This document shows positions 11,292 to 23,822 of a stretch of 64,000 bases of DNA, piece after piece. Position numbers and translations under genes: made by a program. Origin of the DNA: Isoetes taiwanensis (taxonomy: Eukaryota > Streptophyta > Lycopodiopsida > Isoetales > Isoetaceae). Below the pieces are notes generated by a model, which worked only from the letters and a program-made list of their open reading frames with translations, had not been told where the DNA came from and made no database searches. Each line of letters starts with the position of its first letter. Position 1 is the first letter of the stretch. The stretch spans positions 2,006,997 to 2,070,996 of the forward strand of contig JAJEKV010000107.1 of assembly GCA_021234155.1 (NCBI GenBank), in the 5' to 3' direction.

Positions 11292-12309
11292 CAATGCTAC
11301 TACGAAACACTACAAAATATGGCGTCCTAATATACCTACACAACTTCCCATACTAGAGCTTCTTAAATTCCTCTCCCTCCTCTTGCCTAAAAGACATCCA
11401 GCACTCCAGAAACATTATATGAGCATGACCTTCGAACATATTTTGATGCCTGCTCAAAGTTGATACAAGAAGTGGAGATAAATTAACTGGGCCGAGAACC
11501 TTTTTTCGATAGACAAATTCTAAAACTCACGCCAAATATTTTTATTATTGTCATTCCTTTGGCATTGTTGCACGGTTTTTTTGCATGTTTTAGTGGAGTG
11601 AACTACTCAACATTGTTTATAGCTATTCTTTGGCTCCTCTCACAACAAAGAATTTGCGGGAATAAGCCATTATTTTTTGCAAAATATATTCATGTCATTT
11701 TTTGTGGTTGGCTTTCACCCTGAAGAGTTTTAGATGTTTTGCAGGACCAAAAGCCCGCTTTGGCAATAGTGGTAGTCTTCTTATGATCTTTAGGTTTTGT
11801 TTCACAAGGACCTTTGGTTCGTCTTTTTTGGCTGAAGCTTCCTAGAACAAATATTTTGGTCTTGAAGGATTTGACCACGAATTAAAAAGTTCGACATGCT
11901 TGATCCATTGCTAACATACTGTACATGAACCAAGACCGACAGAAAATAACAATTCAATTTATGAAGCATCGTTCCGAGGAACAAATCAAGAAGCAAGCAT
12001 ATATCTTTTTATATTAGAATTTTGTTTTCTTTTGTAAAGCTTGACTTCTTGTTTGGCGACATGCTTTCACCAATATGCTACCATGCATTCAAATTCAATG
12101 TGGAAAAATTCAAGGCGTCAGTGTTTCCAAAGTGAATCAGCGGGATTATCATTCTAGGGTTACCAACTTTTGCACAATTACCTCTTCTATAATATAATAT
12201 TTGCTCCACACACCAAGTTAAGGTAGTAGTGCCCGTGAGTTGATAGAGGTTGAGTTATGGGGATACAACTTTGAGGTAGTGCATTGTTTCTTTTGCTTAG
12301 AGCTTGGGT

Positions 12310-13933
12310 GGTGGCGTTCCCGCGTATTTATCACGGTCTACTATACGGGACATTACAAATACAAGCCGTCACTCCCTAAAAATAATGCTACCATGGGGTA
12401 TGGGAACTTAATTGCAACCTAGGGGGTTACCTTACAAAAGATTAAATTAGCTATGCTAATTTAACACATTAATAATAATAACCTATAACCTAGGAAATTA
12501 GGATAATTACACCAATTGGGAAGAAGCCACCTTTGTCGATTGGGCGACATGGGGGGTTGCCAAGTTTGGATGCCAACTTGACCCCTATCCAGGATTGACT
12601 CACGAAGATGTCGACCAAAGGAAGGCCGGGGTGGCGCCATCAACCACTGCGAGAGAACCACCATACCGGTCGTCCCTGTGAAGCCGCGGTTGAATCTTCA
12701 ACCGCCGAGGAGATGGAAGCCCCCCATGGGAATGAGTCGGCCGAACTTCGGGTAGGTGGCTATGTGAATTCTAGATAGCAGCGTGATTATGTCCGTTTCT
12801 CTGTTCTCTTTGTAATTCAATCATAGAAACTAACCCTTGTTTGTACAAGCAAGTACTCTTTATATTCAATTATGGTTTCTACTACGAAAAGGATGGATTG
12901 TTAGCTCTTTGTTTAGTCGACTCACGAAGCGGGGGATTAAGGGGGTAGAGACCTCCAGGCAGGTGTATTGTAGTATGCTCCTAGATGGCATACCTGTAGA
13001 GTCCCATTATTGCGGCTGTGCACAAGAACCCACGGGTCCTAGATGCTATGGTGCGGCTTAGCAATTTTTGGACAAGGAACCACAGTGGTGACATGAGGGG
13101 TGGGGTCTTGCATGAGCATACAAGGCTCTGAGACTCCTACAGTGGGCTAGGCACGATGGCCGGTCCGTAGAGGGGCGGGTATGGGTCCGACACTCCACTG
13201 GGTGGGAAGGTGTGATCCCGTATGGAGCACCTTGCACTTTGAGTAGATTTAGGGTGAGTAAGTTGGAGTGCGGATCACGGGGTGGCTGATGCGGCCACGT
13301 ATTCTCTAGCTCACCCATGGAACCTTTGTGATTACGGAAGGGGCGGCTTCCCGAGCCTGCCTCATCCGGACCGGTCATGAACTGGAGGTAGGCTCGGAGG
13401 GTGATGCCACGAGTTTTGCGTCTCCGGGGAAGGCTATAGCAAAGCCATAGCATGAATTGACCCATCTGCAAAGTGTGCACGGGAGGGGCGGATGGAGTGG
13501 ACAACCCTAGCCAATGTTCTATGCCAGCCAGCGCCATGCCAAGACTTCGGTCTTTGATCTCTTGAGGCCCGGCCGTCGGTCGATCCCCACGGGGAGTGCG
13601 AGGCGGGGTAGAACACAGGGTTTGGGTGTTTTCTTAGGATTAGATGCATATTCTATGCGTTGGTATTTTTGGATGGATCGCCACCCTTATTGGGTGGTTA
13701 TTTATGTATATTCGTCTGCGTGTGCTAACCCTTGTATTCATGCTTCAGCGGCGTAGGAGTCCCATTGAAGGCGTGGGCGAATGACCCTTCCGTGTCCTTC
13801 TACCCGGGCCTCATTTCATAGATGGCCGAAATAGGCGGAGGGCCACGCTCATGGTGAGATGATCGCCATGGGAGGGAAGAAAGTCCCAAATGTATGTATC
13901 AGGTCAGTATATATATATTGCAGGGCGTCCACA
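12310..13933 (+). repeat. Gypsy-1 5' LTR
   Basis: It starts GGTGGCGTTCC, where the 3' LTR has TGTGACGTTCC, and ends GCGTCCACA. It matches 23823-25421 along its length. AT-rich stretches are identical between the two LTRs, while GC-rich runs differ by many small indels. It lies directly upstream of the PBS. Confidence 0.9.
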
Positions 13934-13934
13934 G

Positions 13935-13950
13935 TGGTATCAGAGCCGTG
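13935..13950 (+). promoter_or_regulatory. Gypsy-1 primer binding site (initiator tRNA-Met type)
   Basis: TGGTATCAGAGCCGTG lies one base after the 5' LTR. TGGTATCAGAGC is the plant initiator-Met tRNA 3' end complement used to prime reverse transcription by most plant LTR elements. Confidence 0.85.
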
Positions 13951-16900
13951 ATTTCGGTTGTTGAAATCATAGCAACCAGCCAAACACTAACTTCGTAGCA
14001 CGGTAGTTAGGAGGAGGCTAAGTCAATGCGTCGTTAGTTCTCTTTGTTGTTTGGCTTGGTGTTAGGTTAAGTTAAGAAATTGTAGCCTTGAAGTGGAGGG
14101 GCCAAGATTGGAGGCCTAGCAGGTGCGGTGGGTAGCTCAAATGACAAAGATGATGGCTCCATTGGATTGGGGCGTACTTTCGAATTACCCTAAAACAGTC
14201 AACTCTAGGCGAAAAATGGTCAAGGGCGGGCCCAAAAATGAACTTCGAGCGCCGCTTGCTTTTGTCACTTTGCGGTCAAGATCGAAAGCGCCCGAAATCT
14301 TTGTCGGGCCCGACCGTCGGACTTCGAGTCAGCAGCGGGCCCGCCAGTCAACTTCGCGCCGCTTGCATTCGGCGACACCCGGTCGGCGAGAAACCGATAT
14401 AATGCCATCGGTACCGGCCCGTATGTGGCGTATTTCCAGCCCGTATAATTTTTTTTAATAATAAAATTTTGAAGTTAATAAGAAAAAATTTTTTGAAATT
14501 TTAAAAGTTAATTGGCGTTTAGCAAACCATTTTCTGTCATTTGCTTTTGCTTCAGCGCCTCCAACGCTGAGCCGCCCTCGCCATCGCCGCGGAGACCCGG
14601 ACCTTGCTCCTGCGCCCTTGTGCCTTGTGCATCTTAAGCCCCCTTTGCCATCCTCTTATTTTGCCCGGCGCCTCACTATTCCCTATGGCCATCACCAAAG
14701 GCGCTCGGATCCAACCACCATGAGCATCGTGGAGATCTCGCCATGATTGCTAAGCACATAGCTCTTGACCCAGCCCTCATCGACATCTTGTTGGATGCTG
14801 GTCAATAGGTTTGAGAACAACGATAGGATTCCATATCTGTCTATCACTTCTCGAGCCATTCCTCATCACATTTGAACCTCGCCCGGCTCCCATATACCCT
14901 TGTTGAGCAACCTGATATGGTAATGATGCTCATCAAATTTTATCCTCGAACGGGGAAGGCCATGCGGAGGAGGAAGATGTCGGGGCGGAGGCCGGTATTA
15001 GGGGGTTTTGCGGGGGGGCGACCACGGGGAGATTGGGCGGTGACCACCGCGGCCGGGGTAGGGAATACCGGTACCTCGGGGGGCGGCTTGCCGTCATCGA
15101 TGCTTGAGGAAACCATTGAGGTTCCCCATACCAATGGCATGAGGGTTCCAGCGGCTTTGTATGGGGAGAAATCCCCCGACATCGGCATAGACTATCGACA
15201 ACTATTGGATAGATATGGGTAACCGACCACAAAGGTACCACGCTGAACTTAATCGCCGTGCCGCAGCCCAACTTTTGCTCAGATCCAAGAAGACCTAAGG
15301 AGAGCTCGGGAAAAGGCGAGAAGTTGGAGCAAGAGGGGCGGGACCGACAAGATGCGGGACCAACAGGGGAAGGAGGTGCATGCGGGAGTGGCTCGAACCC
15401 AAAAAACATCCATCCGACCCGTTAAGCTCCAGGAGGAAAGGGAGTTGCCCATAAGGCGGCCGATCAATACAAGGATAAGTTAAAGGCGTCCGGGGCTTTT
15501 GGGAAAAGACCAACTTCCGGCCAGGAGGCGGAAAGTGGATAACTCCCGGCCGGTTCTTTGGGGCCAAGGCGGTGCCAACATCGTCGGGGCTGGAGGCCGC
15601 GGCGGAAGCCTCATCGGTTCCGACCCGGTACCGTGGCATTGCGGGGAGATCCGCCAAATTTCCCGAGAATCCACGGACCGCCGATCGGGGAAACTACCTT
15701 TCGGTTCGTGCGGGAGATCGCCGCGGCAATTTAAGACCGATCTCCGTTTCCGGACCTTTGCAATTTTGGCTCAAGAGGCTGCTTTGAAGCCTACTTGGTA
15801 GCACTTTGGTGATGCCAACCTTTGGCTATCCGCGCAAAAGGGTCACCATAATGCCTAAGGATTTAGCCCCCAGCCCGGTAGGATACGGGGAGAACAACCT
15901 TAGCCTAATTGCGGGGATCGCATTTGTACATATCTTTTTGTGATAATTAATAAAGAGGTTTTATTTTGAATTAAAAGTTTAATGTTTTTTTTTATGTTAA
16001 ATTTAAAATAAAATCTTGGCGTCGGCTTTAATAAAAGGGTTTAAAAGGGAATTTGTAAGGTTATTTTAAAGCAGCTTCTTTTCCCTCTCTCCTTCCTTCT
16101 AAGCGCCATGGCTGCGCTTGGAAAACCTTCTTTTGGTACCTTGATGGAGAAATGGGATCCTGAGGTTCCGCCGACTGCTTGCAGCCCTTTGCTATGCCAG
16201 CGCGTAGATCTCCTTGCCAATATGCGGCGGCATCAGGACTATGCGGATTCCTTGACTTTACATGGAGGAAATGCTTCCTCGTGTGTATTCCTCTGGGGAT
16301 CCTCCCCACTTGTATTTGGGCGGGGAGATGGTTCGGCGGATGCTAGGCGGGGACACACATGCTTATGGCGTCTTGAAGGGAAACTCCGATGGGGTAAACA
16401 CCTACGGTGGTCGACGCATCGGGGGCAGCGATATCATCGGGAAGCTACTTTTCGCTCTAGCCATCCTCATGGACCAATCGTTGAGGATGAAACCTTGCCG
16501 GCGAGAAGGGCAAAGCTGCGGGAATCCTCAGGAGGGATGGCGAGCATATAGGGATGGCGACTTTGCGTTGGAAAAAACTAGCGAGGAGCTACCATTAGCG
16601 CCCGTGACCAATCGATAGGCTTGTCGGGGTTAGACGGCCTTCCGGTTATTTATCACCGAGGCGGGAATACCTTCTCTTGGATGATATTATCACGGGCGTA
16701 TCCGTGGTGGCGGATTTAGACGCGCGCAAAGACCATGTACTTCTACGAGCTTGCGGGGTATTGTATGGATGATTTCATCGACTTCACTTCTACCGAGCTT
16801 CCTCCGGTGCACCAGCTCCTTCCGGTTCCGTCGGGGAGACTCTAGAGCCCGGCGGAGACTCTATGCGTCTTATTGACTTACCGTGATCACGGGAACCCGG

Positions 16901-17523
16901 CCGCAGCACGCACCCGGATGCCTTCCGCGGCTATGGGACCTCCGTCCCAAACATTAATATGGTGGAAGTTCCCTCAGGCTTCGGATGATGAGGGTGAGGA
17001 TTTATATCATAACCCTGCGCATAAGAAGGAGGAACAGCGGAGCTCAAGGAGGAAGAAGTCCCCATGGACTTGGATAAAGAAGTGGCGGCATCACGAAACC
17101 ATGGGGAAGGTCTTTGGGTAACCACCTTACCCCGTTTCTTTTTGTCGGCCTTCAAATACGGGCAAGTCCTCTTCATAGCCGGGATTTAGGGCGAGGCTGA
17201 AGCTTCATGGTGGGCCCTCCGTGCACTTTCTGGCGGCCACAGAAGCTTCCCTATCGTGCGTTCACGTATGTACTCGTCTGACGGGATCTTGCCCTTACGA
17301 CCCTTGGGCGGGGATATTGCGCCTTGGATGGGCATGAAGCTCCTCCGCGGCAGCCCCATTGGCCGTTGCCTATCCACGGAGGTTGCATCTATTGCGGCTG
17401 ACCCACGGTGGACCACAGGGGTAGCTCTGGCTGCGACATTAGCCGCCTCCACCACCTCCTAGGGCTAAGGATAGGCGGGGCCTAGTTCTAGAACGAACTA
17501 AGGGTGCTATATATAAATTTTGT

Positions 17524-17554
<31 letters not shown>

Positions 17555-18849
17555 GTATTTATGAGATTTTGGATTGGCAATTGTTTAAACCATATTGAAA
17601 AATGGTGTACCTTATCTACTTATTAAATACAAAGTTTTCTTGATGAGTATAACTAAATTGTTCTTTTTATGACATCCTCTTCAAAAGTATTAAAACTTTA
17701 GAATATAATGGAATTACAAAATGTTCCAACTATGTTTGAGGAAAACATTTGGGAGTATGAGGAAAAGAATCACCGATATGGTTAGGAGGGGCGATCAGGA
17801 CCACCGGATCAAGACTATGGCAGAGATATGGTGAATATCGAGTGGGAGGAAAGGCGTTGACATCGAACCACGCCACCGGAGAGAACCCTCGACCCGAAAA
17901 AGGGCTGGAGATAGTTAACATCCTCGGGGATCGAGCTTTGAGGATGCGAAGATGACCCATGGTCGTACACGGGACTCTTGGAATATGACAGGCCGCGAAG
18001 CCTTCGAGGGCATAGCGACCATCTTTGGCAACTCTTTTATGCGATCTGAAGGCTCTTTAACCTTCGATTATCAGCCCAACATGGGAGTACCAAGCAATCA
18101 TTGTCCAAGCACGGGCGCGCTATAAACTTCGTCCAGAAAGTACATGCGGGAGAGTACCCTCTGGCGATCACAGACCCCTCACCAACCCTAGGCTTGGTCT
18201 CTTCGCATTATGTTTTCTTTGTTCTTTGCATTTGTTTGTGCGGATAGAATTTTAAGAGTTTCCCATTGTATCATACCTACTTTTGTCTTAACCCATGTAC
18301 CAATATACTTGTTTTGTAATTCGACTTCAATGAAATAAAAACATTGTTTTTGTTTGTATATTCTTTTGATCTCAATTATTTTAAAAAGGGATTATACATT
18401 AGTATAAATCTTATATATTCATGAATGCTCCCTATAGGCGGTGTATGCGTAGCGGCAGCAAACACCCTCCAGCGCCAAAAGAGGAATTCACACCTGAGCA
18501 GGAATTGATGTTAATGAAAAGGCAACTTCGGTGAATTACGGGCTTATGTGTTGCATACCAATCCTTTGCCACATACTTTCGGGAGGACGGACGGGAATTA
18601 CCTCCATGACCATTGAGTCCACACACAACAGCCATCTCCTCCCGAGCTAGCCACGCACTGCAAAGGAGGACTCATGCTAAGCGTCATCGAAGTTCCTCTA
18701 AGGATAGCGCCGCTTCCTCACATTCAACCACCCGGCTTCTTCCGGATCCCCACGCTATCGAGACAATGACCATTCAAGGCGTAAGGATAAGGAGTACCCA
18801 GGAAAACCGTTAATCTGACCATCACTAGTATATGGAAAAACGGAAGTTG
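13951..18849 (+). other. Gypsy-1: 4.9 kb between PBS and gag, no recognised domain
   Basis: Much of this stretch is GC-rich (about 14.1-15.9 and 16.1-17.5 kb), in contrast to the AT-rich surroundings. It is punctuated by AT-rich, 3'-UTR-like blocks at about 15930-16060, 17500-17720 and 18210-18430. Open frames exist (for example 14872-15222, 15499-15801 and 16108-16551, beginning MAALGKPSFGTLMEKW), but no family is recognised. It may be an unusually long leader, extra ORFs ahead of gag, or captured host sequence. Confidence 0.45.
17524..17550. repeat. (AT)n microsatellite
   Basis: About 13 uninterrupted AT dinucleotides lie within the AT-rich block of the Gypsy-1 internal region. Confidence 0.9.
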
Positions 18850-19612
18850 GCTCCGGTTTGATGGGAAATCGAGGAGGAGGCTTGAATCCCGGAATCTTGG
18901 TTGGACGAAATGAAGGATTCGGGAAGTCCTATGGAATGAAAGAGAGAAAAGATCACGGGGAAGGTCGCCACCACGAACCTTACAGGAGCTGCGTATTTGG
19001 TGGAAGGGTTGCGCGAGAGCTAAGCACCGGATAGGAGCAGATGCAAGTTCAAGAAGTTCGCTAAGGCTTTAAATCGCATGCACGTGCCTCATGCTGACAA
19101 ATGCCAGCGATTCAGACCTTCTATAGGTTGGAGCAGAAGGGCATGTCGGGCAGGCCTACACCGCGAATTCATGCGTTTGAGGTTGTATGTACCAGGAATG
19201 AATGAGAAAAGGGCGTGAGGGGGCTACATTGGAAGGTTGGCCCCATCCATTAAGCGTATGGTCAAGGCCATAGACCCAAAATCATGTAGCGTGCCGAAGC
19301 TAAGGCATTTAAGCCTTGAGGAAGACACGCCAAAGAAGAACGGTATCTGCGACACTGCTCCTTACTTCGCCCCACGTCGTCCACACCTTACAAACCCGTT
19401 CGCCAAGTCCGGGGCCCTCTAAAGACAATTCTTTATGGCGCCCGGGGAGAAGAAAGTCGCCTTTTAGCGCCCGGATAAGCGAGAACAATGCCGGGTAAGG
19501 AAATAGGGGGCCTCTTCGCGGTCCATTCCTAAAGAGGCGGGGAGAACAGCTCACGGGATAAGGCATGCTACGGTGCATGAGGCCTGGACACTTCATGCGT
19601 AATTGTCCGCAT
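18850..19612 (+). pseudogene. Gypsy-1 gag (capsid and zinc knuckle), broken
   Basis: Across frameshifts one reads gag capsid signatures of the Retrotrans_gag type: KVATTNLTGAAYLVEGLRES, then FKKF, REFMRLRLYVPGMNEK, YIGRLAPSIKRMV and SLEEDTPKKN. The order and spacing match plant gypsy gag. Near 19565-19612 a CCHC knuckle remains as CMRPGHFMRNCP, with its first cysteine displaced by a frame break. Gag packages element RNA into cytoplasmic particles. The protein cannot be produced intact from this sequence. Confidence 0.7.
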
Positions 19613-20196
19613 CGCCACGCGAGACCGCTCCAAGCTGGCCATGGCGACTGGATTGGGAAGATTTGAGTCCAATCTTGCTGCGGAGGACGAGGCTCGAGTA
19701 CATTCATGGTGCGTCTCATATTCTTGCCGCTATAGAAACAGGCAACGCTGAAAGTCAGCCTTCTGTTATTTCTACAATAGGCCAAGTAGACAGTAAGCCC
19801 TTCATAATTTTGATGGACACGGGTAGTACACATAATTTTGCTTCTCCTAGAATGGCCCAAGTACTGCAGCTGGAAACGCTGAAATCCCGACCTAAGCCAG
19901 TCACATTAGCTAGCGGTAAGATCAGACACACTCATGGCCGCCGTATTAACCTTAAAATGCAGTTGCCAGGTGCACCAGTTGCCTTGGGTGCCGAGTTAAT
20001 GGACATTGGCAAATATGATCTTATTGTGGGAATGGAGTTTTTAGCGTCTGCCAGGGCCCACATAGACTGCGAGAAGCGGGAGGTCACCTTCAACGCCGCT
20101 AATGGAGCACGTGTGACGATAAAAGGTGATTCATTACACTCCGCCATGCAATCAATGTCGATAAAGCGACTAGGAAAGGCTATCTGCCAGGAATGA
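19613..20196 (+). pseudogene. Gypsy-1 retropepsin-like protease region
   Basis: An open frame follows gag. It contains FIILMDTGSTHNF, the aspartic protease active site D-T-G-S, followed by GKYDLIVGMEFL, the flap/second-domain region typical of gypsy proteases. The enzyme would cleave the Gag-Pol polyprotein. The frame stops at 20196 after KAICQE, where an intact element would continue into RT. Confidence 0.75.
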
Positions 20197-21620
20197 ACTC
20201 CTTTGCCTCATTAAACTTGCTTCCATTGAGTGGGACTCCAAACAGTGACAAGTAATCGGCGCTTTTACCGCCGGACATTGCTACCCTTCTTCGAGAATTT
20301 AGCGATCTCTTTCGGATGAGATCCACAAGCTTCCTCCTTCGGAGGGTGGAATGTGAGATAACTCTTGAACCGTGTACTAAGCCTGGCAAAGCCCGTGCGA
20401 ATGAGTCCTCCCGGAGTTAAGCGAGCTTAAGAAACAACTACAAGAGTTTCTGAATTTGGGGTTTATTCGGTTGATGTTTCACCATTTGGCGCCCTATTCT
20501 TTTTGTCAAGAAGAAAGATGGCTCCTTAAGGATGTGTATTGATTATAGGCAACTCAATAAGCATACCATCAAGAATCGCTATGCTTTGCCTAGGGCGAGA
20601 TGATCTTATGGACCCGGTTGCAAGGAGCAAAATATTTCTCAAAGATTGATTTAGCTCGGGTACCATCAGGATAAGGATTAAGGAAGAGGACATCCATAAG
20701 TCTGCTTTTGCACGCGGATATGGGCATTATGAATTTACCGTCATGCCTTTTGGATTGACCAATGCCCCGCAACGTTTATGCGGTTGATGAATGACATCTT
20801 CGCCAATACTTTGGATGATTTTGTTGTCATTTTCTTTGATGACATTCTCATCTATAGTAAAACCTTGAAAAGCAACATGAACAACATCTTCGATTAGCTT
20901 TGCAAAAGCTAAAAGGCCATCGACTCTTTGCCAAGTTCTCTAAATGCAAGTTAAGCCACTCAGAGGGTAGACTATTTGGGGCATATTATCTCAGTGAAGG
21001 AATTGCTACAGACCAGCTAAGATAGAAGCAATGAAGGATTGGCCCATTCTAGCTAATGTTTCCAAAAGAGGTCCGGAGTTTCTTGGGACTCGCAGGATAT
21101 TATCGGAAATTTGTTAAGGATTTTGCAACAATTGCCGCACCTCTTACTAATCTCACAAGGCATGAGAAAGTAAAGGATTGGATGGAACATTGGAAAACAA
21201 AAGTCCAAGTCGGCTTTGAAGCTCAAGGATGCCTTAACATCCGCACAGTCCTTACCTTTTGCGATCCCCGAAAAGGATAAATCAAGAGCCACCCCACGCT
21301 AGTAAAATAGCTACGGGTGGAGTTCTAATGCGAGGAGGGAGTTGTTGCTTACGATTCAAAGAAGATGAATGATGCGAGAAGCGTGATATCCTACCCATGA
21401 TCAGAGTTATCGCGGTTGTAATGCGTGCTCTCCGTATTTGGAGACACTACCTTCTTGGTAGAAGATTTCAGCCGGATAATGGATCATCAAAGTCTTCGCT
21501 ACCTATCCACCCACCAAATCTGAATCTCCAAATAAGATGGATGGAATTCCTCGAGGAATATGACTTCTAGATTGTATATAAACCAGTAGCACAATGTGGT
21601 TCGCGGATGCTTTTGTCACG
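20197..21620 (+). pseudogene. Gypsy-1 reverse transcriptase and RNase H, frameshifted
   Basis: Fragments in several frames give the RT motifs in order: VECEITLEP near 20346, [12 protein letters not shown] near 20525, KIDL near 20645, and FVVIFFDDILIYS near 20820, where FFDD stands in for the usual Y/F-x-D-D. The thumb and tether follow ([20 protein letters not shown], 21070-21130), then RNase H traces (AYDSKKMNDA near 21350, DHQSLRY near 21485). Many single-base breaks separate these. It closely resembles the intact minus-strand Gypsy-2 polyprotein. Confidence 0.75.
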
Positions 21621-22830
21621 CCATCCCCTTCATAACCCGACCCATTGTAATGCCATTTCCACACTCACCAAATGAAGTTTGGGAAGCAAATAGAACAAAC
21701 CTTGGCCACAGATCCCGAATTTGCAATATTTGGGAAAGTTTGGGTAAGGGAAGCCCAGACCGATAGAGAACGTGAAGCATTCCGTTCATATAAGAAGGAG
21801 GGCAATTCATTATATTACAAAGATAAGTTGTGTGTTCAGCTTGACTTCCAGGGTCGCGAAAGCTTCGATTCTCCATGATACACACAACAGCCCTATAGCA
21901 GGACATGCGGGTTTTATGAAAACTTACTTTAAGATCCGCTCCAGCCTATTTTTGGCCTTCCATGAAGAAGCATATTGCTAGGTACATCAAACAAAGGTCG
22001 TTTGTCAACAAACCAAGGCTGAGCAATTAAGAGTTCCCGGAGTTGCAACCTTTGGATGTGCCCAACGCCAAGTGGGAAGTCATAACCATGGATTTCATTG
22101 TGGGGCTTCCGCATGCTCTCGTGGGTATGATGCCTTAATGGTCGTGGGTCGACAAACTATCAAAGATGGCTCACTTCCGCCATGTCGCACTGCCGACACC
22201 GCCTTGCTCTTTGCAAAGGAAATTTTCAGGTTGCACCGGGATGCCGAGTAATTGTATGGATAGGGATCCTAAGTTTGTCAGTGCATTCGAAGGATTTCTT
22301 CGCCACCATCCGCACTAAGCTTGCCATGAGGCAGCCTACCATCCTCGCGGATGGTCAAACAGAGCGTGTCAATCGTATTATCGAAGATATGCTAAGAAGC
22401 TATGTATGGAGTAAAAATCACAATGGGCGGATTATATTTACTTGGTGGAATTCGCCACACAAAGACAAAGGTGAGTCTTCTAGAATGTCTCCTTTCATGA
22501 TAAATTATGGCTATCAATGTCTTACCTCGGACACATGGCATAATCCTCATTTCTAAAGTGGAGGTCTCTCAACAACTCCTTTTAGAAATGCGTGCCTTGG
22601 TGGAAGAAGTTCGGGTTACTTATTGGCGCCTGACGCAAATGGGAGGAAAGAGTCTAGCGGATAAGCAACGAACCCCACCTAATCTTCCGTGGGTGAGTCG
22701 GGTTTGGCTTAAGATCAAAGTAAAACAAGCCAAGCTTAAAATTGGTAATCAGAAGAAGTTGGCACCCGGATAATGGGCCGTTTCATGATTCATGAACGCG
22801 TGGGAGAACGGGCATATCGCTTGGACTTGC
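21621..22830 (+). pseudogene. Gypsy-1 integrase, frameshifted
   Basis: The HHCC region is visible as [17 protein letters not shown] near 21875-21925. The catalytic core shows WEVITMDFIVGLP near 22075 (first Asp) and DGQTERVNRIIEDML near 22353 (the Glu). A GPY/F-like segment follows (WLKIKVKQAKLKIGNQKKLA, 22707-22767). The second catalytic Asp region (MDRDPKF) is disturbed. The integrase inserts the cDNA; here it is broken in several places. Confidence 0.75.
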
Positions 22831-22902
22831 CACCCGCTTGAAGATCCACAAGGTCTTTCCGCGTGAGTCTTTCAAGCAACACACCCTCGATCAGAGGAGG
22901 TT

Positions 22903-23154
22903 TTGGATACCCCTACCCTCCTAGAAATGACTGAAGAGCAGCTGGAAATAGTGCCCGAAGCTCTTCTTGATCGAGCTTACAAACAGACCAGAAGGACTCA
23001 AATGTTGCAATACTTGGTCAAGTGGAAGCACTTACCAGTTGAAGATGCTACCTGGGTGATGAAGATAGACCTTGAGAAGCACTATCCGGACTTCATGCGG
23101 GAATCTCAAGGTCAGCACCATCAACGATGCTATCAACCCCGCTCCTACGCGTAA
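22903..23154 (+). pseudogene. Gypsy-1 chromodomain (C-terminus of pol)
   Basis: The frame carries EMTEEQLEIVPEALLDRA, then QYLVKWKHLPVEDATWVM, a chromodomain with the expected LVKW and ATW core. It sits after integrase, the defining arrangement of chromoviruses. It closely resembles the Gypsy-2 domain at 30651-30884, so the two elements belong to related families. Confidence 0.8.
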
Positions 23155-23822
23155 GCTTGAAGGCTTGATTGACCGAGAATCATGTTTTAGAGGGGTAGAC
23201 GCATCGTATATGATAGTAATAACCGATGATGAGATCACCTTCGTGTTCTCTAGGACGTGGTGTATTGTTGATGTTGACATGACCGCGAATTGCTAGGAAG
23301 GCATCTAGTAAATAGACTGCGTTCATTCCGGCTATACGAGGAACTGAACCATTCCTCATGCCACAATGAATTGCAAGCCGTACACATGATAGATTCCCTT
23401 CTAGATACTTTTTCTTTTATTTGTAGGGGGTGGTCCCTTCAACCACAACTTAATCATATTATTAACCTACGGGTATATGGTTGTGTGCAGGCCAATGAAC
23501 AAGTCGTCACCTGCCTTGTATAGAGGGTTGCTGATGACCCAACTTGTCCCGTATTGGTTTTGTCTACATGTATGAATTTTGTTGTCAGAATGTTTTAAAT
23601 CGGACTCCGGTCCTAAACTCCTTTGATCATAAGTTTGTATCGAGCACCCTGGTGCTTGTACTTTGATATTTTAACTTCAATGTATTACTGTCCAAATTAC
23701 TATAATCTCAACGTATTAATGTTATATTCTTAACTTCATTCTCTAATTCAGTGCTTTACGTATATGTATTCAATTAGCTAACCCTAATGCTGAGGACAGC
23801 ATTATTTTTAAGGAGGGGAGAA
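23155..23822 (+). other. Gypsy-1 3' untranslated region and polypurine tract
   Basis: AT-rich and non-coding. It ends in AAGGAGGGGAGAA at 23810-23822, the polypurine tract that primes plus-strand DNA synthesis, directly before TGTGACG of the 3' LTR. Confidence 0.8.

Noticed and set aside
13058-13537. 159-codon minus-strand ORF
   Set aside because: It lies wholly inside the Gypsy-1 LTR and is not preserved in the other LTR.
14933-15409. Long proline-rich minus-strand ORF
   Set aside because: It overlaps plus-strand GC-rich retroelement sequence and looks like an open-frame artefact of high GC. No domain is present.
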